Source of the DNA: Theristus sp. LFF4_11
Taxonomy: Eukaryota; Nematoda; Chromadorea; Monhysterida; Xyalidae
DNA: 64,000 nucleotides
Direction of reading: 5' to 3'
Assembly: GCA_030248135.1 (NCBI GenBank)
Contig: JASANC010005240.1
Span: 19,082-83,081, forward strand
A program made the translations under genes and the position numbers. Positions 35,311-46,743 of the stretch are shown here, piece after piece. Below the pieces are notes generated by a model. That model saw nothing but the letters and a program-made list of their open reading frames with translations. It had not been told where the DNA came from and made no database searches. The stretch's first letter is position 1, and each line of letters starts with the position of its first letter.

Positions 35311-35417
35311 GTGTGCTTCCAGCAGTAACGGGAGTTTTTATGGCTTAAGAGCAAGGGAAAGTTCAGCAAATTGAGATGATACGTTTTAAATCTGTATTCT
35401 ACAATCCTTCTTCAACT

Positions 35418-36013
35418 GGCCTGTCGGGGCACCCACAGCAGCAAACTATTTGTGCACGCGCACTGTTGGAAAACACGTGTTTTCGCCTGTTCTTCTGCTC
35501 TGCATTGAATGAACTGCTCGAAAGACTTGAGCGAAAGACGAAATTTCAAAAGACTTGAATCTTTGGGTTGTTTCTAATTTGAGTTGCAATCTCCATTCTC
35601 CAGTCAAAATTGGTTGTTGTCGCAAATATTCAATTTCAATTGGCACCTAACTTTATTGAATTTTGCTTGGTGACGTACGGCTTTTTAGAGCAGAATCTAA
35701 AATACAACGTCACGTCACGGCACGTCACGTCATCGTTTATGCGTCCGTATCTGTCTGAACGTCGACGCACGTCGCCGTACAGGGGCATAAACAAGCAAAA
35801 ATTCTAAAACCATCCGGCACGTCACTTCACGGCACGTCATCGTTTATGCGTCCGTATCTGTCTGAACGTCGACGCACGTCGCCGTACGGACGCATAAACG
35901 AGCAAAAATTCTAAAACCATGCGGCACGTCACTTCATTTCACGTCATCGTTTATGCGTCCGTGTCTGTCTGTACGGCGACGTGCGTCAACGTCCGGACGG
36001 CTAAACGGGCCTT
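35418..36013 (+). repeat. 600-bp direct repeat, copy 2 (foldback right arm)
   Basis: Same as 29727-30333, ending in the TIR CTAAACGGGCCTT. The sequence on its left is retroelement intron, not foldback interior, so this is a partial element or a duplicated arm. Confidence 0.92.
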
Positions 36014-37683
36014 TAGGAATACAACTGACAATGAAAAAAAAAACACTCACGAAACGATTGCGATGCGGTATTGCTGACGAGAAACATCAGCAGCACTGCG
36101 AAGTGCCGCAAACAATGACATCGAAAACTCATATTACCGGGCTCCACCTACAGGCTGCAAGCAACCACTGAAAAACAAACTGCGGTGTTTGTTTAACCTC
36201 ACTTTTTTCATGGAATACAGAGCTAGCAAAGAAAAAAATGAGGTCGGAATTGCAAGCAAACATATTCAACTGCAAATGCAATCCACAAAAAGTGACAGGT
36301 TTGAACGAACATACTGTATATTCCCAAAAATCTGACGACAAAATTAACAAGATTTTTACTTCTTCTCTCGACCAAAATTAAACTAGAGCTGAAGCGCCAA
36401 CCGCTAAAGACGTCAGTCAATCAGAATTTTGTGACCTCCGTGATTCATCTAAGGCTAGGTATTCATAAAAACCTATCGCATGAGATATTGTGACACAACA
36501 ACACATGGTCGTAAACGGCAAAAAACGCGCGCGGGTGCACTTTTTTAAAAGTCTCGCACTTTCATATGATTCGGTACTGATGAAAAGAGGCTCTACCGAT
36601 CTTCAGTCTGCCTGCATCGTGGGGGTCCGAAAGATCACGAAGATACAGAAACATTGCGGTGATCAGAAAACGTTTCTCTTTGAGTACCCTAATCACTTTC
36701 TGGTTTTCCACCCCAGTGCTGTCTAATCACACCTATATCCTTCACACACAAAAATGGTTTGGCAATTTTTACACAAACGCAACGAGACTCCTTGCCATGA
36801 AAACGAAAGTTTTACACAAATTGGCATAAACAATCAAATCATTACACGATCACCTATTACCACCTGTGTGTTGTGGTCTCAGCGTTTCTATTTCGTGCAC
36901 ACATTGTTTCGATATTTTCAAATTTAATCTTTGTGCAAAAATTTTCATTGCGGCGAAATATCGATTAAAAGATTTCTAGTAGAATTGAATTTCACTTTGT
37001 TCATAATATATCTGCATCCAACAACTCGGCCAACAAAGTCATTTGTTGTTCAATCATTCAAACAAACGGAACAAATAATGGGAAAGCGGTGCCCCTGATA
37101 AATAAAAATGTTGCACCAAAACGGTTCAGAATAAACAATAAAGCAACAAAACACAAAAACTGGAGCGAAATAAACAAAAGAAAACAAAGTTCAACAATAA
37201 CTAGAATCAAGGCAAACAAGAGAAGTTACAGGGCTAAATTCTGACAAACAAAAGGAACTAAAACCATGAATGAAAGAACACCACTACCGGTCAAGTTTTG
37301 GAATGAATAATCAAAAGAACCAACCAACAAGGAATGACACAACAAATCAACCAATGAGGTTTGTAATCATCAACGGATAAAGCGAATTTGGACATAATAA
37401 TGAGTTAGAAGAAAATTAAAACAATGATGAAATAAGGCAGAATAGATTCGACATAAAAGCGACACCGACAGCAAAGTTTCGAGCACCGAAAAGCAACATC
37501 TGTAACTTCCGAAGCGATTTCATGAACAGTATTCAGTGATGCGCAGCTATGCGTCAGTCAATACTGTTTCATGAAGGCCGCTTAACAACCAAACGCTGCG
37601 GAATTTTTCCGGCGAACGGTTCATAAACATAAAGCACTTCACATGTTGATGTCATGAAAAAATCACCAGCGCCAGCCACTCAT
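36014..37683. other. Intergenic, downstream of the deacetylase gene
   Basis: A-rich on the + strand, with no supported coding frame. It holds one hairpin of family H at 37518-37576. Confidence 0.4.
37518..37576. repeat. Hairpin repeat (family H)
   Basis: TTTCATGAACAGTATT and AATACTGTTTCATGAA form the stem; the loop region repeats TGATGCGCAGCTATGCGTCA. Same family as 38009 and 12920. Confidence 0.7.
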
Positions 37684-40600
37684 TCACGAATGCTCAGCGC
37701 ACCAGACCAGTTGACCGCCGATGAAAGTGGCGCGCGGATGCAGATTCGCACTCAGCAGGACAATGTCCGCCCTGGCGCCGACGTCCAACGTTCCGATCTC
37801 AGTTTCCATTCGCAGCAGTTTCGCCGGGTGTGACGTGGCGCAGTGCAGCGCGTCTAAAGTAAATCAGTGAACGTTGACGTTAGCAGAAGAAACAAATCGA
37901 ACGTTTGTCTGTGAAACTGATCTGTTGCTTTCAGTGGTTATTCTCTGCTATTGTGCGCTCACCTCACGGACTACCCATCAACCGTATCGAACTTGTTGAG
38001 CGTTAAGCGGCATTCATGAAGCAGTATTTAGTGACGCGCAGCACTGTTAACAGCACAGCTACGCTACGCATCACTAAATACAAATACTGCTTCATGAATG
38101 CCAGTTACAAGAATCAGCGTCTGAAGGAAGAACGGCGCACTCATACGCAAGTTGGTGCGTGCCAAACGGGACGAAAGCCAAAGCAGTGATTCCCATGCTG
38201 AAGATTCTTGTATCCGGTGGCACTTTTACCAACCTACAACGCTGCATCTTGCCGCTTTCATGAAGTGTCGCACGCAAAAGTCCATCGTGGAAGCGCCCCC
38301 AGCGAGCGGTTGCTCAGCGCCGCTGTGCACAACGCAGCGCGGGCCGCGCTTTTCGATCTGAAATACTGGCAAACGTTGCTGATTGGCCGCTCGTTTCTTT
38401 GAATCAGGGCGCACTGATTGGTCGCGCAGCGCACCACACCACTGGTGCAGAACTGATTCAGCACGCGCCATTGAGACTGCGTAGTTTATATGACCCTCTT
38501 CAGCAATAAAGACAACGTCTCACAAGAAGGTAGCCCAAAACATGCAGTTTTATCCAGTGAATTTCGGCCCGGATCGAGTTCAGTACACCGAAATCGAACA
38601 CAACCAATCAGCTGGTCGCTTCAGTTGTAAGCTCAAATGCCACCTTTATGTCGCCGAAAACATGAATGCCGTCCTGCACGCCCATTGCCAGCACCGCGTC
38701 TGTGGTCAGCAGCAGACCGGCCGGGTGCGTTCTGGCAAAAAACGGTTCACAGTCAATTTTAAGTCTTTTTTTTATTTTTAGCTTCGCTAAAGTCCAAGCG
38801 TACAAGCGTTGTAATAGAGAACGGCACTGAACAACAGACGGCCAGAAAGGCAAGCAAAATTTCTTTACACAGAGTGTGGAATGTGTGCAACATAATCGAC
38901 GGCATAAACACGTGTTGACGAGAGTACATGGTGTTCGGTCTTCAGACAACGACTGTACCTGTGCGCGATCCTCAACGCAGAGTCATGCGTGTGCACCCCG
39001 TCTGCGATGATGCCGTAGTAAACGTCCGGATGGCGTTCGGATGCCAAGAGACCAATCAGGCTCGGGTCTCTGAAAATATGCGATTCATGAACATAACACG
39101 GCATCCGTGAATTTGCGGTGATCAGAATTGACTGACTGACTTCAAATTAACGTGGATCAATCAATGTTACGTCGCTCCAAGGTTCAAATACAAGGCGACC
39201 AAAAAAAACCACAGCGAAATGGCATTTGTGTGCGTTTGTGTGCACTGTGAGTGAACACCAAGTATGACATTCCAGCCTTCGGATTTGGCATGCTGATTGG
39301 ACAAATCAGTGACTGGCCAGCCCAAAGGCAGCAAATCAGCTGATTGCCTTTGAAAAACACACCGCTCACGTGCAGCCTGCCTGACGCTGACGCCTGAATT
39401 GGTGCAACACTGTGGCAACAAAAACGGCAGCAAAAAAGGGCGCAGTCGAACTCTAAATTATAGGCTATCAGCTGATTGGTTGGTAGGTATGAATAAAAAT
39501 CATGTGCGACGTGTCACGGACAGATTTGTGATACAGTCCATGAGCAATGTTTTTGTTTGTTGTCTGTTTTGTTTTGTCTTTGCTTCATGCGCTAACAGCC
39601 ACGCTACACAGAATGTTTTGGTTCTGTTGCACAACGTTTGTTGGTTTTTCATGTAACGTGTGCTGAAAATTTGTGTTTTATCTGCAATTTTGAAGAACGT
39701 TTTGCTCGTTGGCTTTTTGAAACATTCGTGTCTGATTTTGTGTCTGAAAATAAAGAAAACGTGTAGCATACAACGTGTTATATAATTAGCGCCGAGACAC
39801 GACGGATGGATGCTTTCTGTGCAGGTATCGCTGTTGTGAATGCGGAGTTTATCCGTGCACAGAAAGCATGCATCACATACGTGATCACCAGCCAATCAAT
39901 TGACTGTCTCGAATTTACAAGTTCGTCTGTACAATCTTCAAACTCTCAACTCGACCGGACCGGACAAACTGGACTCGGAGAAAAAATCCGCTCACCGATG
40001 ATGGTACGGTTGCATGGCGTTGAACAAATGCGTCACACAGCGCGCGCCGGCGTCCACGGCCAGCTCAGCCTCGCGCATGTTGGAGCACGTATGACCGAGT
40101 GAAACGGTGATGCCTGCGAAACGCGTCACCATGTATGATCTTTTATTTTGGTCCCGAGACTCAATGCGCGCATAGATACAGCCAAAAAAAACATAATACC
40201 AGCACAGGTCAGCCAAAAACACTGAACAAATCAAACCAACGACCAACCGATTTGCGTTAACATTTTCACGGCCTCCAAAGCGCCCGGCAATTCGGGCGCC
40301 AGTGTGACGAGACGAACGTTGCTGCGAGAAAGACAATCGCCGTAAACCGAGCGCAGTTCGCTGATTGGCTCCAACGACTGGCGGATGTTCTGCAGCGGGT
40401 GCGCGCCGCGCCGCTCGCTCGAGATGAACGGACCTGAGCAGAAAGGAAAGCGGCGAGTTTTGTTTTTACGACCGCTCTGTGCTCGGATTGATTGGACAAC
40501 AGGATCATAAACAACGTTCACACGCGGACGAACTGTGGATTGCGTGTGCAGCAGCTATCGCTGATTGGTTGCTTTTGAATTGGACACTAGACAGTGTGGG

Positions 40601-43448
40601 GCGTTGACTGATTGGTTGACATTTGAACACACTACACACACACACGGTGAGCCAAAGGACAGCAAACGGATTATCAGCATTATTTGCAAAGTTCGTCGTT
40701 TCTTTTTGCCGACACCCTGTTCCTGTCGTCACCCAGTCAGCACACATCACACCAGTCAGCACGACATCACATTAGTCACCCACTGAAACAAAACAAAACC
40801 GCGCACCAACAAAACGCAGCCCTCCGCTCACCCTCAAGATGCGCGCCAAGCAGTGCTGCGCCATTTTTGCGTCCGCCCGCTCGTGGTTTCAACCGTGGCA
40901 ACACTTTGTGGTAAACGATCGGCTGTGAGCTGATGACGGTGGGACAGAACGACGTGCAACCGTGTGCCAGTATGCCACGCGACACTGTCGCAACACCCTG
41001 TGAACGAAACGGCACGAATTGATTGGACACTTGCACGCTGAGTGTGTCGAATAAGACAACAACAGCAGTGTGGGGGGTGGCGAGTGTGCAGCGTCGAGTG
41101 TCACAGAGAGCGACGTGTGCTACTGCAATGCACTGTTTTCGAGTTCGAACGATGAACTTTCACACGCGACGCGATTTCTCTGGTACTTAAATTAAGTTCA
41201 CACACGCACACATAGTTGTTCTAGGGCCCCCCAAAAAAATTTCGAACCTATCTCTATCAGAGACGTTTTTGCAACTCCGCTATTATCCATCCAAAAAAAA
41301 TTTCAACCACCTATCTATCTATCGAGAAAATTTTTGTCTTCGAAGACATAAAATGAGTTAATTTTTAACCAAAATTGACCATTTTGCTCGAAATTCTTAA
41401 AAACTTCGCTAATTTTGAACAAAACACGCGTTTATACTTGATTTTTTAGCATATTTTAAGCATTATTTAACTGTTTTTATAGCTTTTTAGCGTATAACTA
41501 TTTTTATATTTTTTTATATTTGAAGCACGCCCCCCATCGATTCCGGAAACCCGAAAGTATCTATTTATCTATATAATTTTAAAATTTTGACCGGCCCGCC
41601 CAAACTCACATGCCCTCCCCATAGTTGTTCCAGAGCTGGGGGTTTGGGGGGGCGATATAGATAGCTGGAGCAAATTTTCCAGATTGATAGATAGCTGCAA
41701 AATTTGGGGGGGGGGGGCGGGGCCCGGGGGAGGGGCTATGTGACTTCGGGGGGGGGGGGCGGTCAAAATTTTGAAACTTGATAGATAGATAGCTAAATTG
41801 CTAAAAAGCTATAAAAACAGCAAAATAATGCTGAAAACACACTAAAAATAAAGTATAAACGCCTATTTTACTTAAAATTAGCAAAATTTTAAAGAATTAC
41901 GAGCAAAAATGGTCAATTTTGGACAAAACTTGACTCATTTTGTCTTCGAAATCGAAGACAAAATTTTTTTATACAGATAGCTGGCTGAAATTTTTTTTTG
42001 ATAGATAATAGCTGAGCCAAAAAAACTTGTCTGATAGAGATAGATTCGAAATTTTGGGGGGGGGGAGTAGGGTTGTTAAAAAAAACAAAAATCGTCATTT
42101 TTGTTTTTTTTTCAATTTTTTTTTTAATTTCAAAAATCAAAGTTGTGCTAAATCAATCAGGGAGTCCGAAGAACCACATATGATATGCAAGCGCCTCCCG
42201 AATGACTCCCATATGACGGAACTTTGCAGATTTTGTTTTGGTGACCTCAATTACCCCTTTTCCAAACCGTCACCATGCCTCTTCTTGTGTTTTGACCTCC
42301 AAAACGTCACTAATTGTCCCCAGCTAAACTAATGCTAAAGTGAAGACAAACATACCGCCTTGAAATTCGATCAATTCTTCTGATGGTGTTGCGACGACAC
42401 GACACGAAGCAGCAAGCAACCAGACAACGTAGCGCTTGCAAACGGAGCAGCGAGCACAATCGGACGCTCTGCGAGGCGAATCGTCACCTTATCTGCATCG
42501 GAAATGGTAGGCCAAGCTTTGGGACGCTCAAAAACTTCATCGCAGATGTTGTCGTAGCCTAAAATCAGTCGGTAAAACGGCCCAAAATCGACTGCTAAAG
42601 GTTTTACGAGGTATAATCAAAGAAAATTTTTGTTGAACTTTCGAAAAATTTTGCCAAAATTGAGGTTTTCAGAGCATATTAGAGAAAAAATTTTCGAATT
42701 TAAAAAAAAAAATCGGCATTTTTGTTTTTTTTTAATCACTTTTTTTTTTAAAAATTTTTTTTTCATTTTTGTTTAACAACCCTAGGGGGAGCCGGGCCCC
42801 CCCTAGAACAACTATGGCCCTCCCCCAAAATTTTCCAGCTATCTACCTGTCTGGAAACTTTGCTCCAGCAATCTGTATCGCCCCCCCACCCCCCGGCTCT
42901 CTGGAACTATGCACGCACACAGCATACCAAATCAATGTTCAATTGTGTTTCGTTTCTTCAGTTTTATTGGTTCCATCCGATCCGAAATGTTTCCGTTTCT
43001 TCACATTCCACTTCCATTTCGCAAACCCACTCTCACATTTTCATACTCGTCGTCGCTCAATCCGCTGCCGCCGCCGCTCGCCGTGAAATCGAAGCCGAAG
43101 CCGCCGTTAATTTGGATCTCGATAAAGCCGGGCGACAAAATTAAACCAGCACAATCGACCTAAAATGAAAACAAAAAAACAGTTCGCAGTTCGTCGTCGA
43201 CAAAAAGGCACGATGTTGGATCATAAAAAGGGTTATATAAATCCAGTCACTTGAACATCCGGCAAGCGTTTTTCGACGTAAAATATCCGCTCCCCGTTGG
43301 CGATCCGCCCGTTCTCCACCCAGAGATCCTCGCGGACAAGCGAATGCTCGCGCAGAATGAGACAATTGTGAAACTGAATCAGACAGTCGTTCAATATTGT
43401 TTCTTCAGCGAGTAAATCAGCCGTGTAAGCGATACGATTCGGATCCAT
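37684..43448 (-). CDS. N-acetylglucosamine-6-phosphate deacetylase (AMDHD2 type)
   Basis: Hydrolyses GlcNAc-6-phosphate to glucosamine-6-phosphate and acetate in cytosolic amino-sugar catabolism. Nine exons, all phases consistent, - strand: 43448-43251 (ATG), 43159-43037, 40997-40832, 40433-40248, 40113-39996, 39069-38959, 38731-38644, 38357-38234 and 37853-37684 (TGA); 427 residues, close to the usual about 410. Seen motifs: [25 protein letters not shown] with the metal-binding Glu; [31 protein letters not shown] with the catalytic Asp; [11 protein letters not shown]; and a closing [12 protein letters not shown]. All active-site residues of the amidohydrolase fold expected for this family are present. 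The 2-kb second intron houses a nest of MITEs, and the fifth intron another. Confident. Confidence 0.95.
38009..38102. repeat. Hairpin repeat (family H)
   Basis: GGCATTCATGAAGCAGTATT and its complement at the other end, with GTGACGCG / CGCATCAC continuing the stem. 94 bp, in the last intron of the deacetylase gene. Confidence 0.8.
39443..39929. mobile_element. MITE, CAGTCGAAC family (long member)
   Basis: Left end CAGTCGAACTCTAAATTA with ATCAGCTGATTGGTTGG; right end ACCAGCCAATCAATTG ... AAGTTCGTCTG next to TA. The middle (about 39500-39800) is extra T-rich DNA not in the short copies. Lies in an intron of the deacetylase. Confidence 0.65.
41519..41562 (+). repeat. Repeat R fragment
   Basis: TTGAAGCACGCCCCCCATCG and GGAAACCCGAAAGTATC, same family as 27167, sitting inside the outer hAT-type MITE. 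Confidence 0.7.
41620..42816. mobile_element. hAT-type MITE, inner copy (interrupted)
   Basis: CATAGTTGTTCCAGAG to CTAGAACAACTATG, flanked by GCCCTCCC on both sides (41612-41619 and 42817-42824). Removing the inserted TA-element (42070-42782) leaves about 480 bp, the length of the uninterrupted copy at 63193. Contains GATAGATAGATAGC microsatellite pieces and poly-G runs. Confidence 0.88.
42070..42782. mobile_element. TA-flanked TIR element (GGGTTGTTAAAC family), copy 2
   Basis: Ends GGGTTGTTAAAAAAAAC and GTTTAACAACCC with TA on each side (42068-42069, 42783-42784). The whole 713 bp matches the reverse complement of 9414-10055. Inserted into the inner hAT-type MITE. Confidence 0.88.
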
Positions 43449-44441
43449 TTTTGTTTTTTTTTGTTCTGAAAAATACTGTTCAACTTTAATTTCAATTTTT
43501 TTGCCGTTGTTAAGTTTTTGTTGTTTGATTGTTGTTGTTTTTTGTCTTTCGTTGGTTGGTTCCCTTCCCAGCGCCCAACCGGAGCGTGTGCACGCGCGCT
43601 AGTGGATTATGCATGAGCATGAGCATGCGGATGCGAGGTGCGCGTGCGCTTTAAAAAAGAAGCTCCAGGACCAGGACCCCCGGCCCTAGGGTTGTTAAAC
43701 AAAAATGAAATTTTTTTTTTTAAAGTGATTAAAAAAAAACAAAAATGCCGATTTTTTTTTAATTCGAAAAATTCAACCCTTTTTCTGCTGCATTGCCTTG
43801 CCTGCTTCCTTTTTTGAATTCCATTTTAATTTAATTTAATTCAATTATACGCGCGCTGGTTCCGGAAACCCGAAGGTACCATTGTTTTCATTTTTTCATT
43901 GTTTATTCTGCGCTGGTGTACCGTGGTACGATAATACAGTGCGGTACAGTACACCGTAGGACCGTACACCCCACTCGTGAAACTTCGGTCACAATCGGGG
44001 GCAACGAAAACATTTCAAACATTTAAAAACACCGTTGCTGAAGAAATTGAACGATTTTGTCTTTAGAAGAATGTTAGTTTCGGTTTGTTTCATAAAGATT
44101 TATCTCTCATTAGTTCCAATCGTCCACAGCATCTGTTTCTGCGCAACGAAGAGACTGATGGAATGTTTCTGTGGCACAGTCCATTCCATGAACGTACAAT
44201 TTTTCAGCAGTTTACTTTCTCAAATGAGAAAAGAGAACAGAAATCCCACCAGACCAGACCGGTCATAACATCATTCGAAGCCGCAAAAGCGAAATCCCGA
44301 AACGAAACGGCGACACGACTCCGTGGTATTCAGTGGTATTTTTGATAATAATGTCATGTCATGCACAAATCAAGATCGATTTTCCATTTGCAGACCGTTT
44401 CATTTCATAACGGATGAAAAACACGTACTGACAACTAAGAA
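43449..44441. other. Upstream region of deacetylase
   Basis: Contains a truncated left end of the GGGTTGTTAAAC family at 43689-43781, a short repeat R piece at 43859-43880, and a GTACGGTAC-rich stretch at 43915-43970. No coding region supported. Confidence 0.4.
43689..43781 (+). mobile_element. Truncated GGGTTGTTAAAC element
   Basis: GGGTTGTTAAACAAAAATGA followed by the A/T-rich subterminal part of the family; the core and right end are absent. Confidence 0.7.
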
Positions 44442-44660
44442 ATGAACAAGAACAGTGGGAAACAAAACGCATTTCTTGTGTTCTTTGCAATCATTTTCGC
44501 TGGCGTTTTGCTGCTAGTACAATCTGCGCCGCAAATTCGAGCAAACAACAGCATCAAAAACAGTGGTATTTCCTTTGAACAATCTGTCTTTTTGCCTCTG
44601 TTCTCAAGTTTTCTCTCGTTTCGCAAAAGAGCAGAACTGAACAACCTAAAAACATTGTGA
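44442..44660 (+). CDS. Possible small secreted peptide
   Basis: ATG-led frame of 72 codons whose start MNKNSGKQNAFLVFFAIIFA is a plausible signal peptide (basic head, hydrophobic core, Ala/Ser before QSAP). The rest has no Cys or known motif. It could be chance in AT-rich DNA; no exon context supports it. Confidence 0.25.
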   Translation: MNKNSGKQNAFLVFFAIIFAGVLLLVQSAPQIRANNSIKNSGISFEQSVFLPLFSSFLSFRKRAELNNLKTL

Positions 44661-45976
44661 AAAACAAACAACTTCAGACGACCACAACCACCAAACAGAT
44701 GCCGCTGCAATAACGGCGAACGGAGAGACTGATCGCCCATTGCCGTCGTCGCTCCCTGATAAATCGGAACAAAAGTTGGACAAAAGACAAAACAGGGGTT
44801 GCGAAAACACTCCATTCGGTTGTGATTAGTGAAAACTGTCTACTGAAAATAAATATTTCTGCTTCGTTTTTCATGTCCAAATCCAAAGTGATTTTTCTCC
44901 TGATGTCCTGTCTGGCAAAACTGGAGACGAGATGAACAAGTTTTTTTCCTGATCTGAATGGTTGCTCGCGTTGATCTGATCGAATTCAGATCTGAATCTG
45001 AAGTCCGCGAACAAAAATTCAAAAATGCAACACAATTTAACTCATTATTGATGAAACCAAAAATCATCAACTCCGATCCCATTCATTCTTCTTTTCACCA
45101 GCGTAGTATTCTGCGACCAAAGTGGCACGTTGAAACAAACATTCTAAAATGTTTTTTTTTGTCATTGGTCAGTGTATGATTTTTTTGCTGAAATTCTTTT
45201 TATTTTACGGATGTTTGTTAAAAAAACTTGCAATTTGGTATAAGTGATGGTCAAGTCTAGCAAGTCAAGTCGTGACTTATGCTCAACTCCACAGATTGGT
45301 CAAAAAGTTCCAGTTGGCCAAACGATCACAGAAATTAATTAGTCAAAGAAACTGTTTTCAACAAAACCGTGCAACGGCTGAAAGCAACTGGCGTGACCCT
45401 GTTCCAGAGCTCATTGGCAACTGAGTGCACACACACAGCGAGCATCCCGCCTGGCCTGCCCAAACATGTAGCTACCGTATTCGTGTATTGGACGTCCTTC
45501 GGTGGCTTCATGCAGAACACACGGAATCTTTTTCGAAAATTATTGCTCAGTTTCTTGCAATCAAAACACCCACCAACGCTCTGCTTTCTAGCAATTTTCT
45601 TCATCATACATATATTTTGGTCGAAACCAAACATCTGTTGCAGAAAGTCTTAAAAATGTTGATGTTGAGCTTGCTGTACGCCTGCAAAATCATTCAGATC
45701 TTTTTTATTCAAGCTGAATTCAACTTTCTGACCACAGACGTTTCACAAAAGAAGAAAAACACTGAAAAATGGCAAGCAAAAGCAAAGTCGCCGGCGTCTT
45801 CGGAGTCCTCATGCTAGCCGGGCTTGTTTACAGTGACAGTGTTCCACAGACGTTCATAGTAAAGTCCTGGTTTGAAAACAGTGCATTCGTTTATAACACC
45901 ATATAATGTTGCATGGCAGTGTGTGCCAGAAGTACATATGTAGTAGTGGGTCACCTTTTGATAACCTACAGTTGAT

Positions 45977-46054
45977 AGCAAACTGTAAATTATGGGCAAT
46001 CAGCTGATTGGTTGGTGATCACGTGATGCATGTGCTTTCTGTGCAAAACAGACG
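45977..46054. mobile_element. Half of a CAGTCGAAC-family MITE
   Basis: AAACTGTAAATTATGGGC, ATCAGCTGATTGGTTGG and ATCACGTGATGCATG match the left arm of the family; the right arm is missing because another MITE begins at 46055. Confidence 0.7.
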
Positions 46055-46297
46055 GGTTCTACAGGGGGGTTTTCGGGGTCGCTGAATTCGAATCTAACCT
46101 TATATTTTTGTCCCGGGCATTTTTTGCCCAAAAATTGTATAATAAAATCCACGCATAAAATTTTAAAACATTAAAACAAAAACACTGAAAAACGCAAAAA
46201 AATGTGTTTTTGCCTAATTTTTGAGCAAAAAAATGCTCGGGACAAAAAGCTAAGGTCAGATTCGAATTCAGCGACCCCGAAAACCCTCTGTAGAACC
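46055..46297. mobile_element. MITE with GGTTCTACAGGGGGG ends
   Basis: GGTTCTACAGGGGGGTTTTC ... and ... GAAAACCCTCTGTAGAACC are inverted, and pairing goes on for about 75 bp (GGTCGCTGAATTCGAATCT, TTGTCCCG.GCATTTTTT). 243 bp; the only copy seen. Confidence 0.8.
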
Positions 46298-46743
46298 AAA
46301 AATGAAAATCAAAAATTTGTGTTTATGAGCTCAAAAAATGTTTTTAAAAAATGACGTAATTTTTCAAAGAAGTAATTTTAACTAGCGTCGTAGCGCCTCA
46401 GGGACCCCCCTTGCAAGGGCTCATTGATACAGGGCCTTAAAGAACTCCGCAAGATCTTTCACGTGAATACTGTGTGAGGTTCCAGAAACTGTGCAACAAC
46501 GAGATACGGTAGGGCTCAAAAGGTACACTTTGCGAAAAATCGCAAAAAATCGAGGGTTTTTTAACTTCCGCACCCTAAAAACGACCTTTATAGGCATGAT
46601 CAGGGGGTACTCAGGGGGTAAACCTGAAGCGCCTTAATTAGTAGAATGTCCCTGCACCCTTGGTTTAAAAACTTTCCCATGTAGCGCTAGACCCCCCACT
46701 CTTATATGCAAACGGTGTTAACATTAGTAAATGTTGTTTTTAG

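Larger units (their letters stand above)
30334..35417 (+). mobile_element. Penelope-like retroelement, permuted (Naiad-type)
   Basis: A 5.08-kb unit between two direct foldback-arm repeats. In order: intron 3' part with small hairpins (about 30483-30570), ORF1 exon 2 (30744-31469), a GC-rich spacer (31800-31990), ORF2 with GIY-YIG then reverse transcriptase (31966-34893), a structured RNA candidate (34915-35005), ORF1 exon 1 (35137-35310) and the intron 5' part. Since exon 1 lies after ORF2, the unit is a head-to-tail or circularly permuted copy. Retained introns, tandem pseudo-LTR arrangement and ribozyme motifs are known Penelope-group traits; the N-terminal GIY-YIG places it with the Naiad/Chlamys clade. 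Confidence 0.85.
41211..42911. mobile_element. hAT-type MITE, outer copy (interrupted)
   Basis: Begins CATAGTTGTTCTAGGG and ends GGAACTATG. The 8 bp before it, CACGCACA (41203-41210), are repeated exactly after it (42912-42919): a target-site duplication of hAT length. It is interrupted by repeat R (41519-41562) and by a second copy (41620-42816). In the deacetylase second intron. Confidence 0.85.

Noticed and set aside
45425..45817. 130-codon + frame ending in KAKSPASSESSC
   Set aside because: Overlaps another long frame, no motif, no splice context; composition equals its surroundings.
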